From Gemmiger sp. An194 (GTDB lineage Bacteria; Bacillota; Clostridia; Oscillospirales; Ruminococcaceae): DNA of 64,000 bases. The stretch lies in assembly GCF_002160145.1 (NCBI RefSeq), contig NZ_NFKA01000001.1, positions 186,001 to 250,000 of the forward strand, given 5' to 3'. Positions 1 to 6,973 of the stretch are shown here, piece by piece; position 1 is the stretch's first letter; each line of letters starts with the position of its first letter. A model generated the notes under the pieces. That model did not search any database. It saw nothing but the letters and a program-made list of their open reading frames with translations, and was not told where the DNA came from. The position numbers and the translations under genes are program-made.

Positions 1-261
1 ATTCATCTGGACTACTTCGGCCGCACCTACCGGCGTACCATCGAGCTGTTCTGCGCCGACGGCACCGTGACCGCCGACTTCGGCGCGGGCACCCTGACCC
101 TGGCCAATGGCCTGGTGCAGCATTTTGAGGAGCCGGTGAACGACCGCTACATGCGAGAGATGGAGTACTTTTTGGACTACGCCATCAACGGCCAGGGCGA
201 GAGCATCAACAGCCCGGCCATGGCGCTGGATGTGCTCAAGCTGACCCTGGGCGAGGAATAA
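1..261 (+). CDS. Gfo/Idh/MocA-family oxidoreductase, C-terminal part
   Basis: The frame is open from base 1 to a TAA at 259-261, so only the last 86 residues are in the window; the NAD(P)-binding Rossmann half lies upstream. The visible part begins IHLDYFGRTYRRTIELFC and ends in the helix KLTLGEE, which looks like the end of the C-terminal alpha/beta substrate domain of Gfo/Idh/MocA dehydrogenases (beta strands followed by a helix containing MREMEYFLDYAINGQ). A CMP-sugar synthetase follows after 21 bp, so it is probably a sugar dehydrogenase in a nucleotide-sugar or nonulosonic-acid pathway. The family call is from sequence resemblance; the substrate is inference. Confidence 0.75.
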   Translation: MHLDYFGRTYRRTIELFCADGTVTADFGAGTLTLANGLVQHFEEPVNDRYMREMEYFLDYAINGQGESINSPAMALDVLKLTLGEE

Positions 262-282
262 AAGGGAAAGAAGGAACGAAAC

Positions 283-1047
283 GTGGAAAAACTGCTCATC
301 ACCATCTGCGGCCGCGCAGGCAGCAAGGGATTCAAAAACAAGAACCTGAAGGTGTTCTGTGAAAAACCGCTGGTGTACTACACCCTGAGCGCAGCTTCTC
401 TGTTCAAGGCCGCCCGGCCGGATGTGCAGGTGGACATCTGCCTGAACACCGACAGTCAGGCCCTGGCGGATCTGGTGGCCGCCAAATATCCCGAGGTGGT
501 GTTCCTGCCCCGCGGCGAGGCTTTGGGCGGCGACACCGTGCCCAAGATGGCCGTCTTTCAGGACAGCCTGGCACGCATGGAGGAGAAAAACGGCTGCACC
601 TACGACTATGTGATGGATCTGGACATCACCAGCCCGCTGCGCACCGCCAAGGACGTGCAGAACGCCTTTGAGATGAAGGCCTCCCGCCCGGATCTGGACC
701 TGGTGTTCAGCGTCACCGAGTCCCGCCGGAACCCCTGCTTCAACATGGTGCGGGACTGCGGCGACCACGTGGAAAAGGGCATCGACAACGCCACCTACAC
801 CGCCCGCCAGCAGGCCCCGGTGTTCTACGATGTGAACGCCAGCATCTATGTATTCCGCCGGGATTTTCTGGCGAACAACACCACCGGCATTCTGTGGGAC
901 GGCAAGATCGGCGTGAGCAAGATGCTGGATACCGGCGTGCTGGACATCGACAGCGAGGAGGACTTCCTGCTGATGGAGGTCATCGCCGGGCATCTGTTCA
1001 AGACTCTGCCGGAGTTTGCCCAGGTACGGGACAACATCCGGGAATAA
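283..1047 (+). CDS. Acylneuraminate-type cytidylyltransferase (CMP-sugar synthetase)
   Basis: 254 residues, close to the usual length of single-domain CMP-Neu5Ac/CMP-legionaminate synthetases. The N-terminal nucleotide-binding loop reads ICGRAGSKGFKNKNLK (about residues 8-23), a variant of the family's ARGGSKGIPxKN signature, and a DITSPLR segment (about 112-118) matches the conserved LQPTSPLR region. The family transfers CMP from CTP to an acidic sugar before glycan assembly. The GTG start at 283 follows an AAGGAACG ribosome site; the gene is 21 bp behind the oxidoreductase and is the last gene of that cluster. Activated sugar (sialic, legionaminic, pseudaminic or KDO-like) cannot be told from sequence alone. 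Confidence 0.85.
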   Translation: MEKLLITICGRAGSKGFKNKNLKVFCEKPLVYYTLSAASLFKAARPDVQVDICLNTDSQALADLVAAKYPEVVFLPRGEALGGDTVPKMAVFQDSLARMEEKNGCTYDYVMDLDITSPLRTAKDVQNAFEMKASRPDLDLVFSVTESRRNPCFNMVRDCGDHVEKGIDNATYTARQQAPVFYDVNASIYVFRRDFLANNTTGILWDGKIGVSKMLDTGVLDIDSEEDFLLMEVIAGHLFKTLPEFAQVRDNIRE

Positions 1048-1162
1048 AACGCGGCGCGGGGGCGGGTAAGCTCCCGCGCTGAAATCTGTCTATGAGGGAA
1101 ACCGGGAAAGCGCTGCAAAAAGCCGAGCGGCGCAAAACGCAGAAGAATAGGGGAGAAGCGAT

Positions 1163-1933
1163 ATGAACGACCAGCAGCGTGTGCTGGAATTTGTGATGGC
1201 GGCAGGCGAGGTGCTGCTGAAAAACGGGGCCGAGGTGAGCCGCACCCAGCAGACCATGGAGATCATGGCCAAAAGCCTTGGGGTGGACAGCTTCCACGGT
1301 TACGTACTTACCAACGGCCTGTTCGCCAGCATGGGTTCGGACTACGGCCAGCCGGCCCAGATCCGCAGTGTGCCCGCCAGTGAGGTGCACCTGGGCCGGG
1401 TGGAGGCGGTGAACGCTCTGTCCCGCAAGATCGCCCAGGGGCATGTGACTCTGGATGAGGCCTACGAAGAGCTGGAGCGGATCAAAACCATGCCCTACGC
1501 CCCCAGCCGGGACCAGATTCTGGCCTGCGGCGCGGGCAGCGCCTGCTTTGCGCTCATGTTCGGCGGTATCTGGCAGGACGGCCTGATCGCTCTGGCGGTG
1601 GGCCTTGGCCTGCAGGTGTTTTTGCTGTGGATGGGCCGCTGGGGCCTGAACAAGCTGATCACCAAATTTCTGGGGGCGGCCTTTGTGGCGCTGGTCACCA
1701 TGCTGCTGTTCCTCAACGGCTTCGGTCAGAACATGGATAAGGCCATCATCGGCGCCCTGATGCCGCTGGTGCCTGGCATGGCGCTGACCCTGGGCATCCG
1801 TGATCTGATTATGGCGGACTTTCTGTCCGGCACCATCCGCATGCTGGATGCCCTGCTCACCGCCGCCTGCATTGCCTGCGGCGTGGGCCTGATTCTGGGC
1901 CTGGCCACCATGATTCCGGGGGTGAATGTATGA
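1163..1933 (+). CDS. Threonine/serine exporter family protein, N-terminal-type subunit (ThrE/DUF1212)
   Basis: 256 residues. A soluble N-terminal half (about 1-115; GxxxLLKNGAEVSRTxxTM, then NALSRKIAQGHVTLDEAYEEL) precedes about five hydrophobic segments (from LACGAGSACFALMFGG to ACGVGLILGLATMIPG). This is the ThrE/DUF1212 architecture; in Firmicutes it is commonly encoded as two adjacent genes, and the C-terminal partner begins four bases before this stop (ATGA overlap at 1930-1933). The pair probably forms an amino-acid exporter in the cytoplasmic membrane; threonine/serine specificity is inherited from the family name and untested. Start supported by AGGGGAGAAG eight bases upstream. Confidence 0.85.
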   Translation: MNDQQRVLEFVMAAGEVLLKNGAEVSRTQQTMEIMAKSLGVDSFHGYVLTNGLFASMGSDYGQPAQIRSVPASEVHLGRVEAVNALSRKIAQGHVTLDEAYEELERIKTMPYAPSRDQILACGAGSACFALMFGGIWQDGLIALAVGLGLQVFLLWMGRWGLNKLITKFLGAAFVALVTMLLFLNGFGQNMDKAIIGALMPLVPGMALTLGIRDLIMADFLSGTIRMLDALLTAACIACGVGLILGLATMIPGVNV

Positions 1934-2385
1934 TGCTGCTGATGATCGAGTTTCTGCGCCAGCTGGCGCTGGCCTTTCTGGGCACCGTCTGCTTCGGCCT
2001 TTTGTTCCATGTGCCGCCCCGGCATTTTGCCGCCTGCGGCATCGTGGGCGCCATCGGCTGGCTGGTCTACTGGGCCATGATGCTGGTGCAGCCCAGCTCG
2101 GTGCTGGCAAGTCTGGTGGCGGTGATCCCGCTGACCATCGCCACCCGCGCCTTTGCCATTGTGCGCCGGGCCCCGGTGACCCTGTTTTTGATCCCCGGCA
2201 TCTTCCCGCTGGTGCCCGGTGCGGGCATTTACTACACTGCCTATGCCTTTATCACCGGCGACACCGTCCAATGCGCGGCCAAGGGTGCCGAGACGCTGAA
2301 AATCGCGGTGGCGCTGGCCATGGGCATCGCGGTGGTCATGTCCATTCCGCTGAAGCCCAGCAATCTGCGTCGGGACCGAAGCTGA
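1930..2385 (+). CDS. Threonine/serine exporter family protein, C-terminal-type subunit (ThrE_2/DUF3815)
   Basis: 151 residues, nearly all hydrophobic: four to five membrane segments, with the family-like stretch GIVGAIGWLVYW, a polar loop (TRAFAIVRRAPVTLF) and the PGIFPLVPGAGIYYTAY segment typical of ThrE_2/DUF3815 proteins. It is the partner of the upstream gene: its ATG overlaps that gene's TGA (ATGA), so translation is probably coupled. A rho-independent terminator 40 bp downstream closes the transcription unit. Together the two genes make a full-length ThrE-like exporter; substrate is not shown by the sequence. Confidence 0.85.
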   Translation: MMLLMIEFLRQLALAFLGTVCFGLLFHVPPRHFAACGIVGAIGWLVYWAMMLVQPSSVLASLVAVIPLTIATRAFAIVRRAPVTLFLIPGIFPLVPGAGIYYTAYAFITGDTVQCAAKGAETLKIAVALAMGIAVVMSIPLKPSNLRRDRS

Positions 2386-2426
2386 GTGCAGATCCATAAT
2401 ATCCCAGAAAATTCTTTTTCCATCAG

Positions 2427-2466
2427 AATCCCCTCGCGGCAGGCAGGCCGCGGGGGAATTTTTTTG
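2427..2466 (+). terminator. Rho-independent terminator of the thrE-like pair
   Basis: An imperfect hairpin (arms around 2428-2440 and 2447-2459, CCCC/CGCGGC paired with GCCGCG/GGGG) is followed by a run of seven T at 2459-2465. It lies 42 bp after the stop of the second exporter gene. Confidence 0.85.
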
Positions 2467-2561
2467 TGTAAAAATGCAGGAAAACCGATTGCCCCGCCCA
2501 TAAAGGCCTGACACCCTTCGCCCTCCTTTGACATAGGCTGTCGAAAAAAGGGGGGATTCGG

Positions 2562-3827
2562 GTGAACAAAAAATTTATCCTGTCCGTGGGGTTCGGCATG
2601 CTGTGGCTGGCATTTTCGGTCTGGCTGTCGCTCCCCTGGATCGAGGAAACGGCGCAGGTGCTGCCGCCGGTCTATGTGTGGGCGGTGGTCATCGGCATTG
2701 CCTTTTTGCCGGGTTACTTAATGAGCGCCATATTCTTTTCCAACCTGCTGCACCGGAAGGTGCGGCAGTATCCGCAGACCTGTGAGGACACCACCGTCAT
2801 CCTGTGCGCACACAACGAGGAGGCGAGCATCGCCGGGACCATTCAGGCGCTGTTCAGCCAGAGGTATGCCGGGCGCATCTGCATTCTGGCGGTGGACAAT
2901 GCCTCCACCGACGGCACCAAGCGCCAGATTCAGGCCATGGCCCGGCTGGCACCGGAAAACCGGCCGGTGCGGTATCTGTACTGCGGGCAGCCGGGCAAGG
3001 CCAACGCTTTGAACCTGGGCCTCAGTAAGGTGGGCACCCGCCATTTTCTCACGGTGGACGCGGACACCTGGCTGGAGGGTAACGCGGTGCAGCGAATTAT
3101 GAATCATATTGTGAGTACCCGGCGGAGCTGCGTGGCGGGCAATCTGTTTGTGCAGAACCCCACTCGTAGCCTGACGGCACGGATGCAGAACTACGATTAT
3201 CTGCTCAGCATCGCGGCGGTGAAGCGGTTCCAGGGCAGCTACGGCTCCACCCTGGTGGCTCAGGGAGCCTTCAGTGCCTACAATACCTGCGCCGTGCGTA
3301 AGGCGGGCGGCTGGCGGCAGGTGATGGGCGAGGACATCGTGCTCACCTACCGGCTGCTGGCGCTGGGCTATGCCTCCGGCTATGAGCCCGCCGCGGTGGG
3401 CTACACCAGGGTACCGGAGACCCTGGGCGGGCTGTACCGGCAGCGGCGTCGCTGGGCCATGGGCATGCTGGAGGGCCTGCGGGAGGTGCCGCCCTGGCAG
3501 CAGCGGGGCTGCACCCGTTACTTCACCAGCGTGAACCTGAGCATCATTTATCTGGACCTGGCCTACCTGTTCGGCTTTGTACCCGGGGTGATTCTGGCCC
3601 TGTTTGGCTATTGCTATCTGGTGGGTCTGCTCACGGCGTTCACTGCGCTGGTGGGGGCGCTGTGCTTCTGGACCGTCTACCGCTACCAGCGGCGGCTGAA
3701 CATTCCGTTTAAGAACACGGTGGGAGGATTTATTCTGTTCCTGTTTTTCTTCCAGCTGGTGCAGAGCACAGCCTCCCTGCACGGCTACCTGAGTCATCTG
3801 GCGGGCAGACGGCAGAGCTGGAAATAA
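2562..3827 (+). CDS. Membrane glycosyltransferase, GT2 family, processive (poly-GlcNAc/hyaluronan synthase-like)
   Basis: 421 residues. Two N-terminal membrane segments (about 5-25 and 38-60) precede a GT-A domain with VILCAHNEEASIAGT (about 78-92), DNASTDGT, the metal-binding DAD (in FLTVDADTW), GED (VMGEDIVLTYR) and the Q-x-x-R-W signature as RQRRRWAMG (about 298-306), then three to four C-terminal membrane segments. This order matches processive GT2 enzymes such as PgaC/IcaA, hyaluronan and cellulose synthases, which polymerise and extrude a polysaccharide. It is a solo gene with no export or deacetylase partners beside it, so the product is unknown. GTG start at 2562 behind AGGGGGG. Confidence 0.85.
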   Translation: MNKKFILSVGFGMLWLAFSVWLSLPWIEETAQVLPPVYVWAVVIGIAFLPGYLMSAIFFSNLLHRKVRQYPQTCEDTTVILCAHNEEASIAGTIQALFSQRYAGRICILAVDNASTDGTKRQIQAMARLAPENRPVRYLYCGQPGKANALNLGLSKVGTRHFLTVDADTWLEGNAVQRIMNHIVSTRRSCVAGNLFVQNPTRSLTARMQNYDYLLSIAAVKRFQGSYGSTLVAQGAFSAYNTCAVRKAGGWRQVMGEDIVLTYRLLALGYASGYEPAAVGYTRVPETLGGLYRQRRRWAMGMLEGLREVPPWQQRGCTRYFTSVNLSIIYLDLAYLFGFVPGVILALFGYCYLVGLLTAFTALVGALCFWTVYRYQRRLNIPFKNTVGGFILFLFFFQLVQSTASLHGYLSHLAGRRQSWK

Positions 3828-3844
3828 AGGCAAAAAGGCAACAA

Positions 3845-3872
3845 AAAGCCCCCTGCCAATATGGCAGGGGGC
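3845..3872 (-). terminator. Terminator downstream of psuG
   Basis: Perfect 10-bp stem (GCCCCCTGCC at 3848-3857, GGCAGGGGGC at 3863-3872) with a 5-base loop; read on the minus strand it is followed by TTTTTG. It separates the convergent GT2 and psuG genes. Confidence 0.85.
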
Positions 3873-3894
3873 AAAATGCTTTGATGTAAAACGC

Positions 3895-4812
3895 TTACAG
3901 AGCGGCGTACTCCCGGGCGATGCGGGCAGCCACGCGGGCGTTGTTGTAGGCCAGCTGAATGTTGGTGGCCAGGCTGCGGCCCTGGGTGTATTCCACGATA
4001 TGGGCCAGCAGGTAGGGGGTGATGTTCTTGCCGCGCACGCCGTCGGCGTTGGCGCTGGCCAGAGCCTTGTCGATGATGGCGCTCATCTCGTCGAAGTCCA
4101 TGGCGAACTCCTCGGGCACCGGGTTGCCGATCAGCATACCGCCGTTGAGGCCCAGGTCCCACTTGGTCTTGGCGATCTTGGCCACGTCGGCAGCGTCCTT
4201 GGCAGCGTAGTCCACGCCGAAGCCGCTCTTGCGGCAGTAGAAGGCGGGGAAGTCGCTGGTCTGGTAGCCCAGAACGGGAACGCCCATGGTCTCCAGGTAC
4301 TCCAGAGTCAGGCCGATGTCCAGGATCATCTTGGCGCCCGCGCAGACAACGGCCACGGAGGTGTGGGCCAGCTCCTGCAGGTCAGCGCTGATGTCCATGG
4401 TGGTCTCGGCGCCGCGATGTACGCCGCCGATGCCGCCGGTGGCAAAGATCTTGATGCCGGCCAGGTTGGCCAGGATCATGGTGGAGGCCACGGTGGTGGC
4501 GCCGGTGCCGCCCTCGGCCAGGATCATGGGCAGGTCGCGGCGGCTTACCTTCACAACGCCCTCGCCCTTGCACATCAGCTCCAGCTCGCCGGCGGACAGG
4601 CCCACCTTCATGCGGCCGTCAATGATGGCCATGGTGGCGGGCACAGCGCCCTCGGCGCGGATGATCTTCTCCACCTCAGCGGCGAACTCCAGGTTCTGGG
4701 GGTAGGGCATGCCGTGGGACAGGATGGTGCTCTCCAGGGCAACAACGGGCTTGCCCTCTTCCAGAGCGGTCTTTACTTCGGGGGTGATGTCCAGATACTG
4801 CTTCAGGTTCAT
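3895..4812 (-). CDS. psuG: Pseudouridine-5'-phosphate glycosidase
   Basis: 305 residues, usual length for PsuG. It hydrolyses (reversibly) pseudouridine 5'-phosphate to uracil and ribose 5-phosphate. Family hallmarks are clear: [19 protein letters not shown] near residues 21-39, the GATTVASTM segment, [13 protein letters not shown], the [16 protein letters not shown] stretch, and a C-terminal [12 protein letters not shown]. The ATG at 4812 overlaps the upstream kinase stop (ATGA) and has AAGGAG eight bases before it; the open frame extends much further upstream but only as non-homologous sequence. With the kinase it forms a two-step pseudouridine salvage operon; a terminator follows. Confidence 0.95.
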   Translation of the reverse strand: MNLKQYLDITPEVKTALEEGKPVVALESTILSHGMPYPQNLEFAAEVEKIIRAEGAVPATMAIIDGRMKVGLSAGELELMCKGEGVVKVSRRDLPMILAEGGTGATTVASTMILANLAGIKIFATGGIGGVHRGAETTMDISADLQELAHTSVAVVCAGAKMILDIGLTLEYLETMGVPVLGYQTSDFPAFYCRKSGFGVDYAAKDAADVAKIAKTKWDLGLNGGMLIGNPVPEEFAMDFDEMSAIIDKALASANADGVRGKNITPYLLAHIVEYTQGRSLATNIQLAYNNARVAARIAREYAAL

Positions 4813-5738
4813 TTCACATACTCCTTTATCATTTGTTGAATGGCTTGTTCGCTCATGTCGGGATTGATGGTGTCCTTGCCGCTGATGGCCACAAGGCCTG
4901 CGCCCAGCGCCCAATCCAGGATCTCGCTTTCGCTGAGACCCTTGCGGGTGGCGTGCAGGATGCCTGCCATGGTGGCGTCGCCCGCGCCGGTGGCGTTGGC
5001 CATCTGGTCGAAGCGGCGGCTGCGGCGATGGATGCTGCCGCCCGGGCCCTTGTAATAGATGCCGTCTGCCCCAAGGCTCACGAAGACCCGGCGCACACCG
5101 GTGGCCAGCACGCGGGTGCAGGCCTCTTCCAGGTCCTCTTCGGTGGCGATGGGCATGTCCGCCAGAATCTCCATCTCCAGCCGGTTGGGCTTGATGGTGT
5201 CGAACCGGCCCAGAATGGGAACCAGCTTGCGGGCCCAGGTGGTGCTCACCGGGTCCACGCACAGAGGCGCGGTGCAGTGGGCTGTCAGGTAGTTCAGCGC
5301 GCTGGCGGAAAGGTTGCCGTCGCAGACCACCAGCTCCGCCCCGTTCAGCAGCTCCAGCTGCCCGGCCACAAAGTCCTCGTCCATCTCGGTGAGGATGCGC
5401 ATGTCGCTCATGGCCACCAGCATGTCGCCGGCGGAGTCCATGATGGAGATGTAGGTGGAGGAGGAATGCCCCGGCCGGGTGAGCATGCCCTCGGTGCCCA
5501 TGCCCAGAGCCTGGCAGCCGGTGCGCAGCATCTGGCCGTAGGCGTCGTCGCCCACTGCGGTCACGATCTGGCAGGTTTCGCCCAGGCGGGTGAGGTTGTC
5601 CAGAATATTGCGCATCACGCCGCCCATGGACAGATGCAGTCGTCCGGGGTTGGAATCCCGCATGATCAGGGGCGCGAAGCTCTGGCCGTGGATGTCCACA
5701 TTTGCGCCGCCGATACCGGCGATGTAAGGTTTGGTCAA
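4809..5738 (-). CDS. psuK: Pseudouridine kinase, PfkB carbohydrate-kinase family
   Basis: 309 residues from a TTG start at 5738, chosen because GGAGGG sits six bases upstream and the protein then starts [17 protein letters not shown], the normal PfkB N-terminus. PfkB hallmarks: a [15 protein letters not shown] region near residue 40 (the family's GGxxxN), and the ATP/anion-hole motif [14 protein letters not shown] near residue 250. The enzyme should phosphorylate pseudouridine at the 5' position, feeding psuG, which it overlaps by four bases. Specificity rests on this pairing, since PfkB kinases act on many sugars and nucleosides. No nucleoside transporter is adjacent. Confidence 0.88.
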   Translation of the reverse strand: MTKPYIAGIGGANVDIHGQSFAPLIMRDSNPGRLHLSMGGVMRNILDNLTRLGETCQIVTAVGDDAYGQMLRTGCQALGMGTEGMLTRPGHSSSTYISIMDSAGDMLVAMSDMRILTEMDEDFVAGQLELLNGAELVVCDGNLSASALNYLTAHCTAPLCVDPVSTTWARKLVPILGRFDTIKPNRLEMEILADMPIATEEDLEEACTRVLATGVRRVFVSLGADGIYYKGPGGSIHRRSRRFDQMANATGAGDATMAGILHATRKGLSESEILDWALGAGLVAISGKDTINPDMSEQAIQQMIKEYVK

Positions 5739-5799
5739 AAACAGCCCTCCGTTCGCTTGAATTGGCCGCCCGCTTGCGGCCGCTGACTTTTTCACCCTT

Positions 5800-5828
5800 A
5801 TTGTACTATTCAAAAAAGGGGATTTCAA
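5800..5828 (-). promoter_or_regulatory. Candidate sigma-A promoter of psuK-psuG
   Basis: On the minus strand: -35 TTGAAA (5828-5823), 17-bp spacer, -10 TACAAT (5805-5800), about 60 bp before the TTG start of psuK. Confidence 0.6.
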
Positions 5829-5953
5829 GTGACATCCGGCACATGTATAAACCGGCATTTTTGGCGCAAAACTAAAGGCAAAGCGGCAGCAAAGCATCGG
5901 CGGGGCAACCGGCCGCGCCGCCGCAAAACTGCAAAAGATAAGGAGCAAAGGGA

Positions 5954-6700
5954 ATGAAATGGATCGCTTCGTTGTTTCGGGGCAGGGGGCTGTATTGGGC
6001 GCTTTCGCTGTGCATCGTGATCGCGGCGGCGTGCAGCTTTTTTGCCGTGAAGAACATCGTGGAACAGAACAAACCGCAGACGGATCAGGGAGGTGAGGCG
6101 ATATGGGATCTGCCCGAGGCACCGGTGGAACAGGATGTGGAGGATGTGCCCATCAAGGCCACCCCGGCCCCCACCGCTACGCCCAGGCCCAGCGCCTCGG
6201 CCAAGCCATCGCCCTCGCCGGCTTCCTCCTCTGGCTCGCAGGAGCAGCCCGCGCCTACTGCCGCACCCGAAGAGCCTGCCGCTGCGCCGGCGCCCTCCTT
6301 CGTGTGGCCGGTGGATGGGCAGACCGGGCAGGAATATAGCGGCGACGAGCTGGTGTACAACGAGACCCTGAAGGACTGGCGCACCCACAACGGGCTGGAT
6401 ATCTTCTGTGAGGACCAAAGCCCGGTGAAGAGCGCGGTGGTCGGGCGGGTCACCGCCGTGTATGAGGACGGCATGTGGGGCCAGATCGTGGAGATCGACG
6501 ACGGTGCCGTCACCTGGCGCTACTGCGGCCTTGCCAGCGACAGCGTACTGGTAAAGGCTGGCGACGAGGTGCTGGCCGGTCAGGCCATTGCCACGCTGGG
6601 TCAGGCTCCCGCCGAGAGCGGTCTGGAAGCTCACCTGCATCTGGAAACGCTGCGGGGCGGCAACTACGAGGACCCCCGCCAGTATCTGAGTGAGGGCTGA
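5954..6700 (+). CDS. M23-family (LytM) membrane-anchored peptidoglycan peptidase, SpoIIQ-like
   Basis: 248 residues: short cytoplasmic start, one membrane segment (about 14-34), a long Pro/Ala/Ser/Thr-rich linker (about 70-115) and a C-terminal LytM domain (about 117-245). The zinc ligands of active M23 endopeptidases are present: H-x3-D in WRTHNGLDIF and H-x-H in AHLHLE. The YNETLKDWRTHNGLDI stretch resembles clostridial SpoIIQ, the forespore protein of the SpoIIQ-SpoIIIAH channel, in which the LytM zinc site is often retained. A general cell-wall hydrolase is the alternative; no sporulation gene neighbours it. Start at 5954 has AAGGAGCAAAGGGA upstream. Hairpin 6723-6760 follows. Confidence 0.8.
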   Translation: MKWIASLFRGRGLYWALSLCIVIAAACSFFAVKNIVEQNKPQTDQGGEAIWDLPEAPVEQDVEDVPIKATPAPTATPRPSASAKPSPSPASSSGSQEQPAPTAAPEEPAAAPAPSFVWPVDGQTGQEYSGDELVYNETLKDWRTHNGLDIFCEDQSPVKSAVVGRVTAVYEDGMWGQIVEIDDGAVTWRYCGLASDSVLVKAGDEVLAGQAIATLGQAPAESGLEAHLHLETLRGGNYEDPRQYLSEG

Positions 6701-6722
6701 GCTTCAAAATCACCATAACGAA

Positions 6723-6760
6723 CACAACGCCCCGGCCTGAAACCAGGTCGGGGCGTTGTG
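6723..6760. terminator. 17-bp hairpin between convergent genes
   Basis: Arms 6723-6739 and 6744-6760 (CACAACGCCCCG... / ...CGGGGCGTTGTG) pair over 17 bp with one G-T wobble and an AAAC loop. There is no T run on either side, so it may act weakly in both directions for the convergent M23 and PTS genes. Confidence 0.6.
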
Positions 6761-6775
6761 CATCTGTGTATTGCG

Positions 6776-6948
6776 GGCAACACCGCACAATTCACGCCCG
6801 ATGGGCTCAGGCGGCGTATCGCGCCAAAATTTTCCGTGATATTTTCCCAAAATGCTCGCCAAGCCACCAAGGCTTGCCTGCGCTTTTGGGTTCATCTCAC
6901 AAAAAATTTTCTGGCGCGCTCCACCACCTGGAATTGCGCGGTATCGCC
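6776..6948 (+). repeat. 173-bp fold-back repeat with terminal inverted repeats (copy A)
   Basis: Begins GGCAACACCGCACAATTC (6776-6793) and ends in the near inverse of it (GGAATTGCGCGGTATCGCC, 6930-6948), giving imperfect terminal inverted repeats of about 19 bp. The whole interior also folds back on itself around 6868 (CCAAGCC / GGCTTG). Its outer parts are nearly identical to the reverse complement of 60616-60710; copy A has about 78 extra central bases. No open frame is contained. No obvious target-site duplication is seen here. Size, palindromy and intergenic location fit a MITE or a bacterial interspersed palindromic repeat. Confidence 0.8.
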
Positions 6949-6973
6949 CCAGGAGTTGAGAGGATAGCAAAAA

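Noticed and set aside
1930-1933. Broken single thrE gene
   Set aside because: Two-gene ThrE is the usual form in Firmicutes and the ATGA overlap is regular; no disrupted motif is seen.
5846-5870. Forespore sigma-F or sigma-G promoter upstream of the SpoIIQ-like gene
   Set aside because: GTATA is present but the -10 and spacing do not match either consensus well enough.
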